A stretch of 64,000 nt of DNA from Rhabdornis inornatus (taxonomy: Eukaryota; Chordata; Aves; Passeriformes; Rhabdornithidae), in NCBI GenBank assembly GCA_013397075.1, contig VWZS01003477.1, forward strand, positions 2,491,563 to 2,555,562, written 5' to 3'. The translations under genes were made by a program, and so were the position numbers. Below the pieces are notes generated by a model. The model worked only from the letters and a program-made list of their open reading frames with translations, had not been told where the DNA came from and made no database searches. Below, piece by piece: positions 37,901 through 51,563 of this stretch. Position 1 is the stretch's first letter; each line of letters begins with the position of its first letter.

Positions 37901-40900
37901 TTCTTCCTGGTCATTGCTGTAAATGAGAGCTGGAAGGGGAGAGTGGGGGTTTGGTCCTTTCCCAAATACTGTCATCTTTCCAAGAGACTCAGCAGCAGCC
38001 TAGATTTTGCTCAGTATGGGTATGATCCTGTTCAATGTGGCACAAATGGAATACACTGGCCATAGTGAGTCTATATGGCAACTCAGACAAACCCTGCATA
38101 TCATGAAGGATGCAAGGAAGACGTGTATAGTTCAGTAGGGATTTCAGAATGAATATTTCCCTTAAAGCAATTCTGTCTATGGGAATCTGCTTTCAGTTTC
38201 TTTCAATGTGTGTCTGTAGAAACTGGTCTGGAGGATTGTCTACACCAAAAATTTGAGGTACAATGACATTTCTTTACTCTCATTTCATTTCCTTGTTGGT
38301 GGCAAAGGAAAGCAATGTTGAACCATTGTCATGCCAGTAACTGCTTCCATAAGACTTTGGAGCTGTCTGCTCAGAACAGCATTAAACCAACAAAGCAACC
38401 ATCTAGGGTGCAATATGTCATATTAAATTCAAGTTAGCTCACTAAGCTTTCATCTTGGTACTCTTACCAATTTGCTGTCCTTCAGAAATGCCCCTGGTTG
38501 ATGAAAGCTCCCTGAGACTGGCATGCATTTTCTGGGATTTCTCCCATACTGCAGGGCAGGAGATAGTCCAGTGAAGCAGAAAACATAATTTGCTTTGCTT
38601 AAAACCACCTGCTCCCAGCTGATTATGTTTTTTTTTCCTGTGAAGATTTTATTTGGGGAGAGAGATACGAAGAAGGCAGGAGGGGAAGAATGAAATGCAA
38701 ACACCTGACATTTCAGAGAACCTGAACATTAAAGACAACAATGATCTTCTTATGCATGCAAGACTTTACAGAACCATCAGTGTTTCTCACTATGCCACTA
38801 CCAATTAAGGGCAGAGCTGTAAGCTCTGTGCTTTGCAGCGCTATGCAGAGAGTAGGAGAATACCACCTGGGTGGTTGCTGCAAGCAAATGTAGTTACTGA
38901 AAAAGATTGAAAGGGAAAGTATTAAATAGTCGAGGTTTGATACCTGGATTATTTATATTGGGGCCTCACTGGTTAGGATAAAAACATCTTCCATTTTAAA
39001 GGCCAGGAAATGCCATCCAGCCTTAAATCAGCCCTGTTATGCTAGATAGAATATGCACATACTAGGATATCAACTAATTACTTCGCCTTGCAGTACTTCT
39101 TCTGTGGGCACAGGAAACGCTCAGAGAGCAAACAAATAAACTGATGGATGATGAGGCAGCGTGAAAAGAAAGAAGAAGCATCCCCTCAAGGAATTTCACA
39201 GATTTGTCATGAAATACTAGATAGCAAGGTTAGTCCAAAACTCCAGAAGTCTCAATGCCACATGAATGAGCCCTTGTCATTTTTCTTTTTAATAGTTAAG
39301 AATTTAGGAGTGGGAGACATTTGTTTTTGTTTTGGTTTGTTTTTTTTAATTTCTGCCTTGATTCTAGAGAGCACCAACTACTGAAAGCAATCCTCTAGAG
39401 AAAAAATATTGATTTCCCCCGTTCTTCATTCTGTTTGAACTCTACAACTTCCCTAATTCCCCCAGGGAACAATTCTCTTCCCTGCAGAGCTACACTCAGT
39501 TTCAAAATTGACTTGAAAACAAGAAAACAAAAATCTGCCTTTCTTTTTCTTGTGTTCTAAAAGTTCTGACAAGGGCCTTTCTCCAGAGAGCCATCTTCTT
39601 CAATCTCTTTATGTTTACTGTCACCTGCTAGCATTTTGTTCTGCTTTAAGGAGACAGTAAGTGAGCTACGCTGTTTTCTTTTTGTGACTTCCTCCACCCA
39701 CTGGCAGCGCCCCACTAGATGTATCTGAATCTGGTCTTCAGCTTGATTCCTCTTGATTGCCCTGACTGTTTGTCTATAACCAGAACATTCATATTATTTC
39801 ATGGATGGGTCTCTGTAATTGCCTCCATTTTTCTCTGCCTTTCTCTCTTTTTCTGTTTTAGTTTGTTCTGCATCTAGGAAAGATTAGAGGCCATGACTGT
39901 GTGTAGGGCAACACACAGGAGCTTTCTCTAGTGAGATACTCACTATTAATCTATAGTAGGAATCTCTTAGTTCTACTGGAGTTCTGTATTAAATTACCTG
40001 GATACTAAATTAGACAGACTTAATTTGATTTTAAATATTCACATGACTCATGCAATTATTATTCAGCCTCTTGCAGCTTGCCTCTGTCTATGATATACTG
40101 ATGAGGGTAGTGACACATGCATAGAGGCAAAAAAAGTCTGTCACTCTAAGCATCATGTCAATGCTGTTTCATGGAATATTTTAAGATCCTCAGGCAAGCA
40201 GGCATTTCCCTGAAATCAAGAGCATTATCAAAGTACTGTCTCAATTCCTCAGCTGTTATAGCTGTACACTAGCCAAGTTTCCCCACCAGGCCTGGGGCCA
40301 GAGTGCTGTTTGGAGCACGTACCTGGGTATAAGATCCTATGTGTGGCACACCTTTATGAGGCCAGAGACCTCTGTTCAGCTTCCACAGGCTTGAAAGCTG
40401 GTTTGCTTCTGTCTCTGCAGTAATTCACTTTCCTGTGCTCTAGCTTCATAGAGACCCAGATAAATGGCTTGCTCCTTCTACAGCACATTATGAATGAAAG
40501 ACCTAACAGAAAGATTTCAGAACAAATTTTTCTAGTCAGCAGAAAATATATGCAAATCTGGATCAAGACATGTTGGTTTGGTTTATTTTCTGGTGCAATT
40601 ATGTATTTTCATGATTGTGGTTAATCATGACTTTCCCTTGGAACATGGCATATGTAGCATCTTTCCCAGTCAGAATTTTTGCCCATTGTCAGATGGATAT
40701 TCAGTTTCTGAAAAGCTGGTGTTCTCCTTGCTGTTAACTCTGTTTGCTTGCTTTGTCAAAAATCCTACTCTAAGAGTGCCCTTATTTTTGGTTGTATAAA
40801 AATTTTCTTATTTCCTAGGGATGACCTGGGCAGAACTGTTTCCTTTCAAGACAAACATCAGCCTTTGTATAAACTTGTCACAAGGAATGATAGTAAGCAT

Positions 40901-41379
40901 TTGGTAAATTTGAAAAAGATTGCAAATAGTAAGACACAAGTTATTCTATTACAACATGTTTTGCACAGAACTGTTCAAACTGAAGCAGGTTCCAGCTGTA
41001 GAAATAATGAAGTTCTCCAGAGAACCCATGTGGTCAGTGGCTCCTTGGGCTCCTTCTGACAATAGTCTGAGTAATTTCTCTTTTTATTAGCTCTATTTCT
41101 AAACCTGAATGACACCATGTCACTGAATCACCTCTGAGCCCATGTCCCATATTGCCTTTGAAGCTGTTGTTAAAGAAGATAGCTATCTACTAACACCTGT
41201 TTGGTGGAAAAAAATCCCATCACTCTCTCATAACAGGAGTCTCTAATGTCCTCTTCAGGCAGAAAAGGTGCAACAGTACCCAGCTTTGTATTTAACAAAC
41301 ATTTACATGAGACATGTCACGAAGCTAGGCATTCTCAGCTGAAGAGCTCTTAGTACGTGTTTAACTTGTAGCTGGCTTA
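34948..41379. other. non-coding DNA, nothing recognised
   Basis: Long unique-looking stretch. Frames of 60 to 95 codons occur throughout and at 37741-38065 overlap on both strands. None shows a domain or paired splice sites. A short T/G tract lies at about 39320-39350. I found no repeat family, tRNA, CpG-rich promoter or exon chain. Confidence 0.55.
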
Positions 41380-41740
41380 GTCATATACTATTTTAAGATT
41401 TTTCTGCCTTGGAAAATCTCATTTCAGTATTAAAATATTAGTGGCACTGCAATGTTATTTCCACAGTGCCCTGCTTAGCTCCAGGTCACTTATATTTTGT
41501 CAATCAGTCCTGCAGTGTTAGTTATTTATCTATCACTTAATAACCATGCTGCAGAGAATAATTTATCTGGCATAGCATGGTAATTTGTACTATAATTTCA
41601 CCCCCGCTGCTGCAGACTTGCATTCCGTTACAGCAATGATTGAGGAAAATTAAGATTCCTAGGTCACACTTTGGGCTCTATGTTTTCTGCCTTTCATAAT
41701 TTCATTTCACTTTATCATCTTTGATTGAAGAAAGGGTTCA
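41380..41740. promoter_or_regulatory. candidate conserved non-coding element
   Basis: Repeat-free block with balanced word composition, no extended open frame and several factor-like words (AATTAAG, TTTGATTG, CAATCAG, TAATTTG, GGTCAC). The texture resembles conserved vertebrate non-coding DNA. No comparison was possible, so this is a weak call. Confidence 0.22.
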
Positions 41741-42774
41741 TCTAGAAATGTGAGAAGTGGCTAAAATAACTATGTTTTTCAGCCTGCTAGGACACAGTAC
41801 ATGAAGATAAAGGGAAGGGGACTGTGCAGTCTCAAAATTGGCTCAGGAGACTCATACATCACTGAAGCTGAATCCACTGTAAAGGCTCTGCAGACTACAT
41901 TTTTGTTTTTCAATTCCTTTCAAAATGTAAATAAAACATATATGTAACATATGCATCCTTTTTTCCTGAGGTCTAGCTAACATCAGTGCCAGTCAGGTAT
42001 AGAATCCAACTTTATCAAACACTCATCTGCACTAATTTTGGAGCCATTTATCGCAATTAAGTGTGAGATTAGACAAGGGTATAAATATAAAGAAAATAAA
42101 CTGAAAGAGAAGGTAAAAATTGTTACTCATTGAATTGGTTTTATTTATCCTCTTTTACGGAGCGTAATAAACATAATTTTTTTTTAAACCATTAATTTTA
42201 TTATGATGATTAGATGGTGGAGCTTCTTGTGGTCCTAGCAGATGGCTATCACAGAAACACTCTATTTCAGGTATTCACTTTCAGGCAGAGGAAGAGGTGT
42301 GGACTGTAATATGCATTGGGCAATGGATTTTATCTGTTGCTGGCTATTAAGTGCTACCATTTTTTCCTGTTTTTTTTCTGTGGAACAAAGAAACTTTAAT
42401 GTTCAAATTGTCTTCAGATTTTGCATCCTTCAAGAAAGGTATTAAAGATGGCAATTTTTTGATAAAAGAAAAATTAATTGATGCCTGCTAAAAGGAGTAT
42501 CTAGGCAGATTTCTATGTGGTAAGGCAATATAAACAGTAACAAAATCAGCAATATCAGTATTATGGAGATTAATTCCCCTGTGAACCCTCCTGTGAGAGA
42601 TTCAGTGGATTTGCTACAGACCTACTTCTGCATGCCTAACATTTATGTATTTATTTTAAGTGGTGTATAAGGTAGCTAAATTATTTTTAAGTGGAGAGCT
42701 TCTATAGAAATTGCAGAGCAGCCAGTGAGTATTATCTTCTTGACCAGAATCACCATCAAGTTTCCCCTTTTTCT
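41741..42774. other. non-coding DNA, nothing recognised
   Basis: AT-rich; no gene or element recognised. Confidence 0.6.
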
Positions 42775-42836
42775 GTTTTTGTTTATTTGTTTGGGGTGGG
42801 TTTTTTTTTTGTTTGTTTTTTTTTTTTTGTTTTTTG
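42775..42836. repeat. T/G low-complexity tract
   Basis: Poly-T interrupted by G (GTTTATTTGTTTG, then T10 and T13 runs). Overlapping frames on both strands are artefacts of the tract. Confidence 0.88.
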
Positions 42837-43986
42837 CGTAAAATGTTTCTATGTTTTAAATTTTGTTTACTTTGGCTCTGCTTCTGTATTGCAAAACAAA
42901 CTAGGAAGGAAAGGCTATTCCCAACATCTATCAATTCTTTCAGAATTGTACTTTATCTCCATAGCACACTGAGCTTGGTTAATGGGTACTTCAACCTGGT
43001 ACCTCAATTTTAATTCTCAGAGCTGGACTAGGGAGTCCAGCTTGGACCTGTTTTTCTTTGTTTAATAAGGAATGTGAGAGGTAGATATCTGCTAGCAAAT
43101 ACAAATGTGAGCGCACTATTTGAATGATAGTTTAGTTATTTTCAAGTAATAAATAACATTGTGCTGGTATTCCCGTTGACTAATTTTTCATTATCACAGT
43201 CTCAGACAGTCTATCTAGAAACAGTCTTGAGCACATACTGGTGAGTGGTCTACACAATAAATGAATCAATGAAAATTGTTGGGTAGAAGAGGGACTCAGA
43301 AGGACCTGCTGCATGGATAACAATACATAGAATTTCTTAGAAATTAGTTAACTCCATGGTATTTTATACTTGTAGTTTATGTTTTACCTGAACTGTTAGT
43401 GAATGGGGAAGTTCTAATGGATAATGACAGCATCTGGAAATAACCAGGGCAGCAAGAATTCATTACTGCTGTTTTGCCAGCTTTGGAAATGCTGATGAAA
43501 TATGAACATCAAATTATCAGTCTGACGAGAATCAGGATCAACAGTTTTGATTGTGGTGTGGTTCCCCTTCTTGCTTTATTTATAAGAAATATTTTCCTTG
43601 CTGAACTCTCAAACATGACTTTGAGGCTAATTATTTTGAAAACTTTAGTTCTCAGTATAGTCTCTTGCTGCCTGTTTCTGTTACTTCCCTTTCAAGGGTA
43701 ACTCCTCCCCCCACCTTCCTGGTCTTATTTTGCAGGTGTTCCTTTCTCTTCTAGCTCATATTCTAGCAGGTGGCTATTCAACTTTGGCATGACTTTGAGC
43801 TATTGTGCTCCAGCTCTGCTTTGGCAGGGAATCAAGCCTTCCAAGTCTGTGTCTAAACTTCATGTCTTTTTGTACATTTAGCCTCTCCAGGTGGTGGATG
43901 ATAAGCATCCACCCTTCCCCTTCTGCTAATCTCTAACGAAAATGCAGGCAAGCCTTCCTAATGGTCTTTTAAAAACAATGAAGACA
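42837..43986. other. non-coding DNA, nothing recognised
   Basis: No gene or repeat family recognised. Confidence 0.6.
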
Positions 43987-44026
43987 AAATAAATAAATAA
44001 ATAAATGGTCCATTACTGGGGGGGGG
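43987..44026. repeat. (AAAT)5 microsatellite and adjacent G9 run
   Basis: Five AAAT units at 43987-44006, then nine G at 44018-44026. Both are likely length-variable. Confidence 0.92.
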
Positions 44027-46690
44027 AAAAGGGTTGCCTGCGTTATTATAGAGTGTGGATTAATGTGTCATAAAATATGCTGTTTGGCAGCTCTTCCTCT
44101 CATTGCCTGTGCTGGCCTTGGGTGAAGGTATGACCAAAATTTTATGAGAATTTCCTTTGACCACTTTTAGAGAGAATGGCTGGAGACAAACAAAAATAGC
44201 CCTAGAAAACTTTTGGAAGTGCTTCTTATTTACAGGATTAAGTAGAGTGGGCAGAAGGACAGGTGGAGCAGTTTGTGCACTGAAATTTAGTTTTCAGAGC
44301 TCCCCTTCTTGTGGTAGGAGGAAAATCTCCATCCTATTTCAGGTCCAGCCAAATAGTATGCTTTGGTACTTAAGGAATTTGCACCTTACTCCTGGCCCAT
44401 CCCATCTGTCAATGAGTGCAAGGTTTCAGGCACTGCACTCAAACTTTAAGTCTGCTAAAAATCTTGTATGTATGTAGCCACACAACTTTTTAAGTCCTTT
44501 TCTGAAATTTGAGAGCGGGTTATGCCCTCCATGTAAATACAGCCCAAAATAGATACTGGCATGCTGCAAGATTTTAAATGCAGAAATATTTTACATACCA
44601 AGGCGGATATAAAAACGAAATCTTTGTATCTGCCTTGTGCTAGCTTTACACTGATGTAACAGCAGATTTTAATCTTACAGGCACATCCATCAGCTATTGC
44701 AGTGATATGGAAACTAGTCATAATGGAACAAATTTACACAGCTGACCAAGTCCTTGGAGTACAGTAAATCCTGGAAGGGTTGTTCTCTTTATACTAACAC
44801 TAATTTCCACTCTCAGGTAAAGAAAGATTGCTCTCAATTTCTACAGTACCACATAAAGATTATGGGCACAGAGCCTAGAAGATAATTTAGATACCAGGGC
44901 AACTGATAGGAGGTATGTCAAGAACTCCTCTGCCTTTTTTTCATTTTTTTTAAAGTCTTAAATTGCTTTCTTGTAGTGCAGAAGAATCTTAAATCTCATA
45001 TGGAGTCTCCATCCTTCTCACTCTGCAATCAAGGTGAGACAGTGAAGTGAGTAACCTTTTATCACTAGCCAGAGGTCATCAGAGCTGAGCCAGGAATAAG
45101 AACACTTCCAAGGTGTCAACTCACAGGCAAAGCTGAGAAAAGTACTTGGCAGCTTGTTTCTGTATAGGTAAAGGCCACTTTCAGGTTGTTTCCCAGCTGC
45201 TGGTTTTTGGTTATCCCTATGCCACTGGTGTTCTTTCATTCATTCAGGTTCTCTGTCCAGTCCTTTATCAGGCCTTTCTCTTGTCCTCCTCATCAATCTT
45301 TGACTGTCGTACCAGATTCCTCTAACAGAAAGAAAGGTTTCTTCAGTAGTGATTTGTTCGTTTACCAGTGGTTTGCTAAGGGATGTGTTTCTTCTCACCC
45401 CCTTTGTCTCATACAAGTGTTTGCACCCTCTTTTCATTTGAGAAATATTTTCAGGTTTGCCTTCTTTCACTCATGTCTTTATGTACCTTTCAACATTTGG
45501 AAAAGAAAATAATGGGATTTGGCATCAATTTTCCTCATTGTCTCTAGTATCATCTTAACATTGCCCTTTATAAATACAAAACCGAGATGATTTGGATTTG
45601 ATTTCCAGTGTCTGTAAATTGCTCTGCATCATCTCGGGAATGGCTATCATATGAACAGCTATAGAGCCCAGTGATTCAGAGGCTCAGAGAAGGAACATTT
45701 CCAGAATGGAGAGAGAAAGGTAAAGTACTGGGCCTCCTGTTTTTCAGCGTCCTGTCTTTAAAGGAAGTCAAACATGCTGGTCTGGCTCTGAATGGCTCAC
45801 CTGAAAATCAGTTGTCGATGTCTTTGTTCTCTAAGCAACATTTTCTTGCCTTTGTAACTACAGTTATTCTGACTTTGAAATCTGCAGTTTACATTATTCT
45901 CTGAATGCATAATTTGAAGTTAATTATTTTTACATCTGCTTGCAAAATCTAATGATTTTAAAAGGTTATTCCTCTCTGAACTCGATCGGTTATTTAGATA
46001 ATTTGAAAGGTTATGTCACTAGCTGGTTTCTTATTCATCAGTTATCTCTACAAACATAGTTTTTTGTAATGTTGTTTGTCTAGTCTGAGCACACAGTGGC
46101 ATTCACAACTGTATTTGAAGATGAAAAGCCGTTTGTCACACCACCAAATTATCCCACTTAAGCAAAAGTTGCAGGCTGAAGTGTGTGTTTTGCTGCAGTA
46201 ATAGCTGCTCCTGCTGCCTGCAATCCCACCACCCCTTCTGGAGCAGCCAGCAGGAATTTTGCCCACTTGTCTCACGGATTAAGAGCAAAGAAGGATTCCA
46301 CTTCTGACAAACAGCCCAAAGAAACACTGTAATATTAGCAGAAGATACTAACTGCAGTCTTAGGTTTTTATATATTGGACTGGGTGTTTTAGCTTGCCTG
46401 GCTAAAATTCCATGGTGTCCTTGTTTACCAGGTCCTGCAGCAAACCTCTGAGAAGTGAATGGAGGAAGGAGTCCTGTCCAGCCAGCTTCCTCCAAAGATG
46501 CAGCCTCCTTATTTCACAAGAAATAAGCTTTTTAGAGGAAACGGTCCTCTCTTCATGTTTATTTATCTTCCTGTGGAAGGAGCATAGCAGTACAGACCAA
46601 ATTAATCTGGATCTATGACTCTTGCAGCATTCTAACAACTTTCCATATAAGTGGAAAAGATCCATGTTTTGTGCCCATTTAAAGGGCTGA
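44027..46690. other. non-coding DNA, nothing recognised
   Basis: Several frames over 100 codons occur (44157-44477 plus, 45186-45512 plus, 46136-46495 minus, 46402-46803 minus). The last two overlap each other in different frames, and none shows a known domain. I read them as chance in stop-poor DNA. Confidence 0.5.
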
Positions 46691-46725
46691 CGTGTGTATG
46701 TGCATACGTGTGTGAGTGTGTGTAC
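46691..46725. repeat. imperfect (TG)n tract
   Basis: TG-rich alternating sequence with TGCATACG interruptions, a decayed dinucleotide microsatellite. Confidence 0.8.
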
Positions 46726-47879
46726 GCATTTAGAAGGATGCTTTACTAAATGAATTGGATCTCCTAGAGAGACACCTGGGGATACTGTGTAGTTGCCTCC
46801 CACTGGTATGCCCAGTTACATCCATATTTATAAACAACTTTATCCTCGGAACAGGAGCCGTTAAATCGCTCTCCCTGAGGCTGCTCTGGCTGTGGGAGAT
46901 AAACGTAAGTGTATCTATGTATTTTTATGTCTAAGGATTGTAAGCCTGCATAGAGAGTTAAAAAGGGCAAAAGTTCAAAGCAGGATATGATTGAATGGAC
47001 GGATGGTAGGAAACAGAATCAGATGAGAGTACAGTGCCTTGTGTGGAAGGAAGTCTGCTCATTAGCAATGCAGAGATGCTCTAGCCAAGAGCCAGGCGGG
47101 TATCTCTGAGGAGCAACATTTGAGAAGTCTACAGGCACAGGATGCCTGTGAATAGCAGGAAGATGACTGAGGGACCAAAAAACAACTCTGGAAGTTTTGA
47201 GTTGTTTCAAAGGATTGCATTTTCCTCTGCATGAATGTGCTAATGTGACTTGAGTAGGGAGTAATGCAGCTTGTAAAGTAAAACTCAGGTTTTCCGTCTG
47301 CTTTTGTTTTTACACAATGTCCATCTTGTATTGGCTTAACATCTTGAAGTTTAGCTGATTCATTTTTAATCTTCCATTTGGCTGGGATCTGTCTTGCAGA
47401 TTCAGAGTTCCATGGAAGAACATTGTTTTCTGTTGGGGGACGTTGTTCATTCCCATCATGATGCAAGAATACTATACCCCCTTTCTGTTGCCTGAAGTTA
47501 GTGTGCGTTTCTTTCAGTTTCTTTATATTTGTGTTACCTCTCTTGCATATCTACTATGCTTATGGAAGGCATTTGCTAGATGGTTTTGGAGATGGAAAGC
47601 TGCTTTGGCAGGTGAGTTAAATGGCCAGAAGCCAATTGCAAACACTGCAAATATGATTTAGATGGAACATTCAGATACCCCAGAACATTATTTTGTTTGG
47701 TTTTCTTACCTCATTTTTTTGTATATTTCTGGCTGCAGTGACAGCTATAGATGATTAATGTTGAACACATAGAGCAAGATCTGCCCAATTCTAGAGATGG
47801 TCAGGCAAAGTGATCCAGAGACAGGCATTCTCTTTGTAGAAAGCTGTTTACAGCACCTGCTTTGAAGTCCAGTGACAAC
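46726..47879. other. non-coding DNA, nothing recognised
   Basis: Contains a minus-strand frame of 134 codons (47062-47466) with no recognised domain. No mobile element is identified before the CR1 copy. Confidence 0.5.
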
Positions 47880-48830
47880 TGCTCAGGGCTGCCTCCACCT
47901 CAGTCTTTACCAGTAAGATCGGCCTTCAAGATCCCAGGCCCAAGACCAGTGGGAAAATCTGACCAGTGGGAGCAAGGAAGACTGACCTGCTTGGTGGATA
48001 GAGAGCAGTTTAGGGCATGCAAACAAACTGAACATGCTCAAGTGTAGAGGCCCTTAGGGATTACATTCCTAAGTCCTACTATATTTGCCAAACTGCGGCA
48101 ATTGAGAAAGCTTCCTGAAAACTGGAGGACAGTGAATGCCACTCCCTTGCTCATGAGAGGCAAGAATCTGGGGAACCTACAGGCTGGTCAGTCTCACTCT
48201 TGATTTCTGACAAGGTGGTGGAGCAACTAATCTTGGGAACCATTTCCAGACATGTGAAGGACAAGGAAACGATCATGAGTAGGCACCACAGAATGATGAA
48301 TGAAAAGTCATACTTAACCAGCCCCAATAGTCTGCTACAAAGCCTAAGGGAGACAAGTCACTGATGGTGCATCCCAGGGATTGATACTGGGGTCAGTACC
48401 GTTTAAGATCTTCATTAACGATGTGGCCGATAGTACAGAGTGCAGCCTCAGTTAGTTTGCTGATGATATAAAACTGGGAGGAGTTATTGGTACAGTGGGT
48501 GGCTGTGCTGCCATTCAGAGTTATCTGAACAGGCTGGAGAAAAGAGAAACGCAGAGGGACCTCATGAAGTTTCACAAGGGCAAGTGCGAAATCCTGGTGG
48601 GGAGGAATCATTCCATGCAACACTTCGGGCTGGAGATTGACTGTCTGAAAAGCAGCTTTTCCGAGAAGGACCTGGGAGTTCTGGTGTACAGCAAGCTGTC
48701 CATGAGCCAGCAGTGTGCCCTTCTGATAAAAAGGCAGGTGGTATCCTAGAGTGCATTAGCAAAACACTGCCATCAGTGTGAGAGAGGTGATTCTCCCCCC
48801 TACTCCCACGTCCGGAGACCTGGGTCCCCT
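47880..48830 (+). mobile_element. CR1 LINE fragment with internal deletion, reverse transcriptase region
   Basis: Degraded CR1 ORF2 on the plus strand, truncated at both ends. In order it shows SDQWEQGRLTCLVDREQ (near 47958-48008), a KCRGP-type match to the GPDG block near 48040, PENW (about 48117), DKVVEQLILGTISRHVKDKE (about 48209-48268), then KSYLTSPNS. A deletion of roughly 100 codons relative to the family removes the palm segment up to QGLILGSVPFKIFIND at 48375-48422. From 48375 to 48749 one frame is open except for a single TAG at 48453-48455. It includes the catalytic FADDIKLGG block at 48456-48482 and the conserved NRLEKRE, HKGKCEIL, EKDLGVL and KLSMSQQCALL stretches. The 3' UTR and terminal short repeats are missing. 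Non-functional. Confidence 0.93.
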
Positions 48831-51563
48831 TCAGATGGATCCATAGTCTGAAGTTCTCAGATGTTACACTGTTCTTTCATTGGTAGAGTGACGGTTGTAT
48901 TGGCTCCAGCTTGGCCACAGGATGTGTTTTATGGCAAGAAAAGTTCAGTTTTCACGCCTGTTCGTACAGGACTTCTTGTCTGAGCCCAGCCTCAGAAGGC
49001 ATCTGCCCACACCTTAATACTACAATAGCTTTTGGTGGCACAAGATTTCTGATTTTTCATAAGAAGGAGCTTTATGAATGAGCCTGATGAAGTGCTGATT
49101 AGATGATAAAGATTAGTAATGAAACTGCATTTGTGCAAGAAAACCCCTGCTATGACCTGGAGTGATTTGTGAAACGTTTGTTCCCCTTCTTAATATGATC
49201 CCTACATTATGGTCCTTCTCTAGAATGCATGAGGAAAACTTAATGTTTAATTTGCTATAAGGCAAATAAGTGAAATCCATTTTTCTTAAACAAAGAGATG
49301 CTTGCAGGACATAAGAACTGAAGTGTACAAAAAGCGAAGAATGAACTTAAGGGCACTGCAGACCTATTTTGTACAGACAGTAGCTGTGTCCTGGTTCATT
49401 TCTTCATTTTTAAGATCATACAGAAAAGCTTGTTCTTTTAAAAAATAATTATTTATTTTTAACCACAGAGAAATGGGTACAGAGAAATAGCAACATGCCT
49501 GCAGGATGAAGCCCCACATTATTCTACTCTTTTTCGTAAACCTGTAAAGCAGTACAGGCCAAATACTGCTTTACTATCCCTTGTGACCTCCTTGAGTTCA
49601 CAGGGGCTGTAAGGGGTAAAGAGTAGTTATCTGACTTCATGTAACTGGCTGAAATAGAATGTATAAACTTAATACTTACTGTAGGGCAATGACCATTTAT
49701 TTTGGATTCATGTTGCTATTATAGTTCTATTCAGACCAAGAAAGGACTTATAGTGCCAGTGCTGTGGTATGAGAAAAAAATAAAAATTAAGCTATTAAAA
49801 GAGAGAATCCTGAGATGATTTAAGAAATCAAAACCACTCAAGGCAAAGTAGGTAGCTGACCCAAACTGAGACAAGTCTGAGAGGGTTTATAGCGCAAACT
49901 CATCTCTGAAACAATTCCTTTCTCTTTAGTAGAGTTACAGTAGGTATAAATTTGACCTTTATGGGTCACCATGTTATAAAAGAGGGATCTTCCAAGTCTC
50001 AAAATAAACTATTCTTCATTGTGGAACTGTTGGTTACACAGAGCAGGAACTGGCTGTATATTGTGATGACTGGCTCATCTGGAATGCATGCTACAAACTG
50101 TGCAAGCTAAGTTATTGGAAGTAATGAAAGTGGGGTTTTTTTAAACTAATTTCCCTAAAAAAAAACCTATAGAAACACTCTGAGTGTATTATCTCAAAGG
50201 TCTTTGTTTCCTGATAACTTTTAAATCTATTGAAGTACTTTCAAACAAATTTGACTAATAACTGAACGTGAAGAAGTGAGCTTATTTCTACAAATTTTGT
50301 GAAAATGGAAAGCGTTTCCTCTTGCTACCTTTATCTGTTGAAAGACCAGAAATATGACTATTTATTAGAATAACAGCCAACCTGACCAAGAAGGAGATTT
50401 CCTTAATTATTTTTTTCACTTCTCATCTCTTCTCCTTTTTCACAAGGGAGGTGCTTACGAAAGCATTGAATTATTCTTAACTGTCTGTGGGCACATGTTC
50501 TGCTCCTAATTAAAAGTCACACATAATCTTGTGTTCATAACAACTGGGCATAGACTTCATCTCTAGTACAATTTGCCACCTTAAGCAATCATTGCCCAAG
50601 TGAGTACAAGGCTGAGATATGTGAGAATGGAAAACTTTATCTGTTGTCCAGTTATATCTTCCAGTCTGTAGAACATGTCACTAAGCATTATACGAACTCC
50701 TAATGTGTTTATAGGCTAAACAGGAAGGAAGAGAAATTGAGGTGTTGGGCTAGGCAGAAAGCCAGTGATGAGAACCAGAACACAAATCCTGATCCCTAAT
50801 CTGAACTGTATCTTTTAGTCCTACAAGATACATTTTCGTAGCTCTAGTGTATTGCTCTTGAGAAACAGCTGATGTCAGAAGCATATCTGTAAAGAGACTA
50901 TCTTTCCTTTCTTTTTCACCCCCCCTGCTGTTGAAATAATTTCCTGTCTTAGCTGGTTAACCTTTCCTACTCATTTCTATTTTCATGTAATTTCTTATTA
51001 TAGTTGCAAGTTAATCACAAATCTATTGAGAGACTTCTATTTAATCTAGCAGCCTTCGTTTACTTTCTGTGTCATTTAAAACTGTTGTGCTACGGTTAAG
51101 AGTGTCCAATTACATTCACTGCAGGAGAAAAAAACAAGTGATCAGCAGCCTACGATTTCAGCTGAAGATATCATCAAATGGGAAAACAAATTAGGTGCCT
51201 AAAAATAAAATTAAGGTTTCACATGCCAGATTCACTCGTACTCAGTAACACAGAATGACTGTTAACCTTTTCTCCCCAAATAAGAAAAAAAAAAGTGGTG
51301 ATCAGCTCTAAACCAGACGACAGGCATCCTTGTAGAGTCTACATGGTTGATATATTTTAGAGCATCTGCCACTCCAGTTTGTTAAACCTCATTGTGCACT
51401 TGCTGTCGCATAACAAAACATCAGAGATTCCTGACTCAATAAATAGATTCATATACTAATACAGAGATTATTGATGCCCCCCACACATCTGAATGGTCTA
51501 GGGGAGAAACTGGTGAAAACAGAGATATAACACACACCAACTAGTAAGTTATGCCCATATTTA
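48831..51563. other. non-coding DNA, nothing recognised
   Basis: AT-rich sequence, unusually poor in open frames (none of 60 codons or more between 48763 and 51540). No exon or repeat family recognised. Confidence 0.6.

Noticed and set aside
46136..46803. Two overlapping minus frames of 119 and 133 codons
   Set aside because: They overlap in different frames and no domain is visible. Low stop density is the simpler cause.
47517..47607. TTTCTTTCAG to GTGAGT segment with a hydrophobic frame
   Set aside because: Splice-like ends but no partner exons. Hydrophobic frames are common in T-rich DNA.
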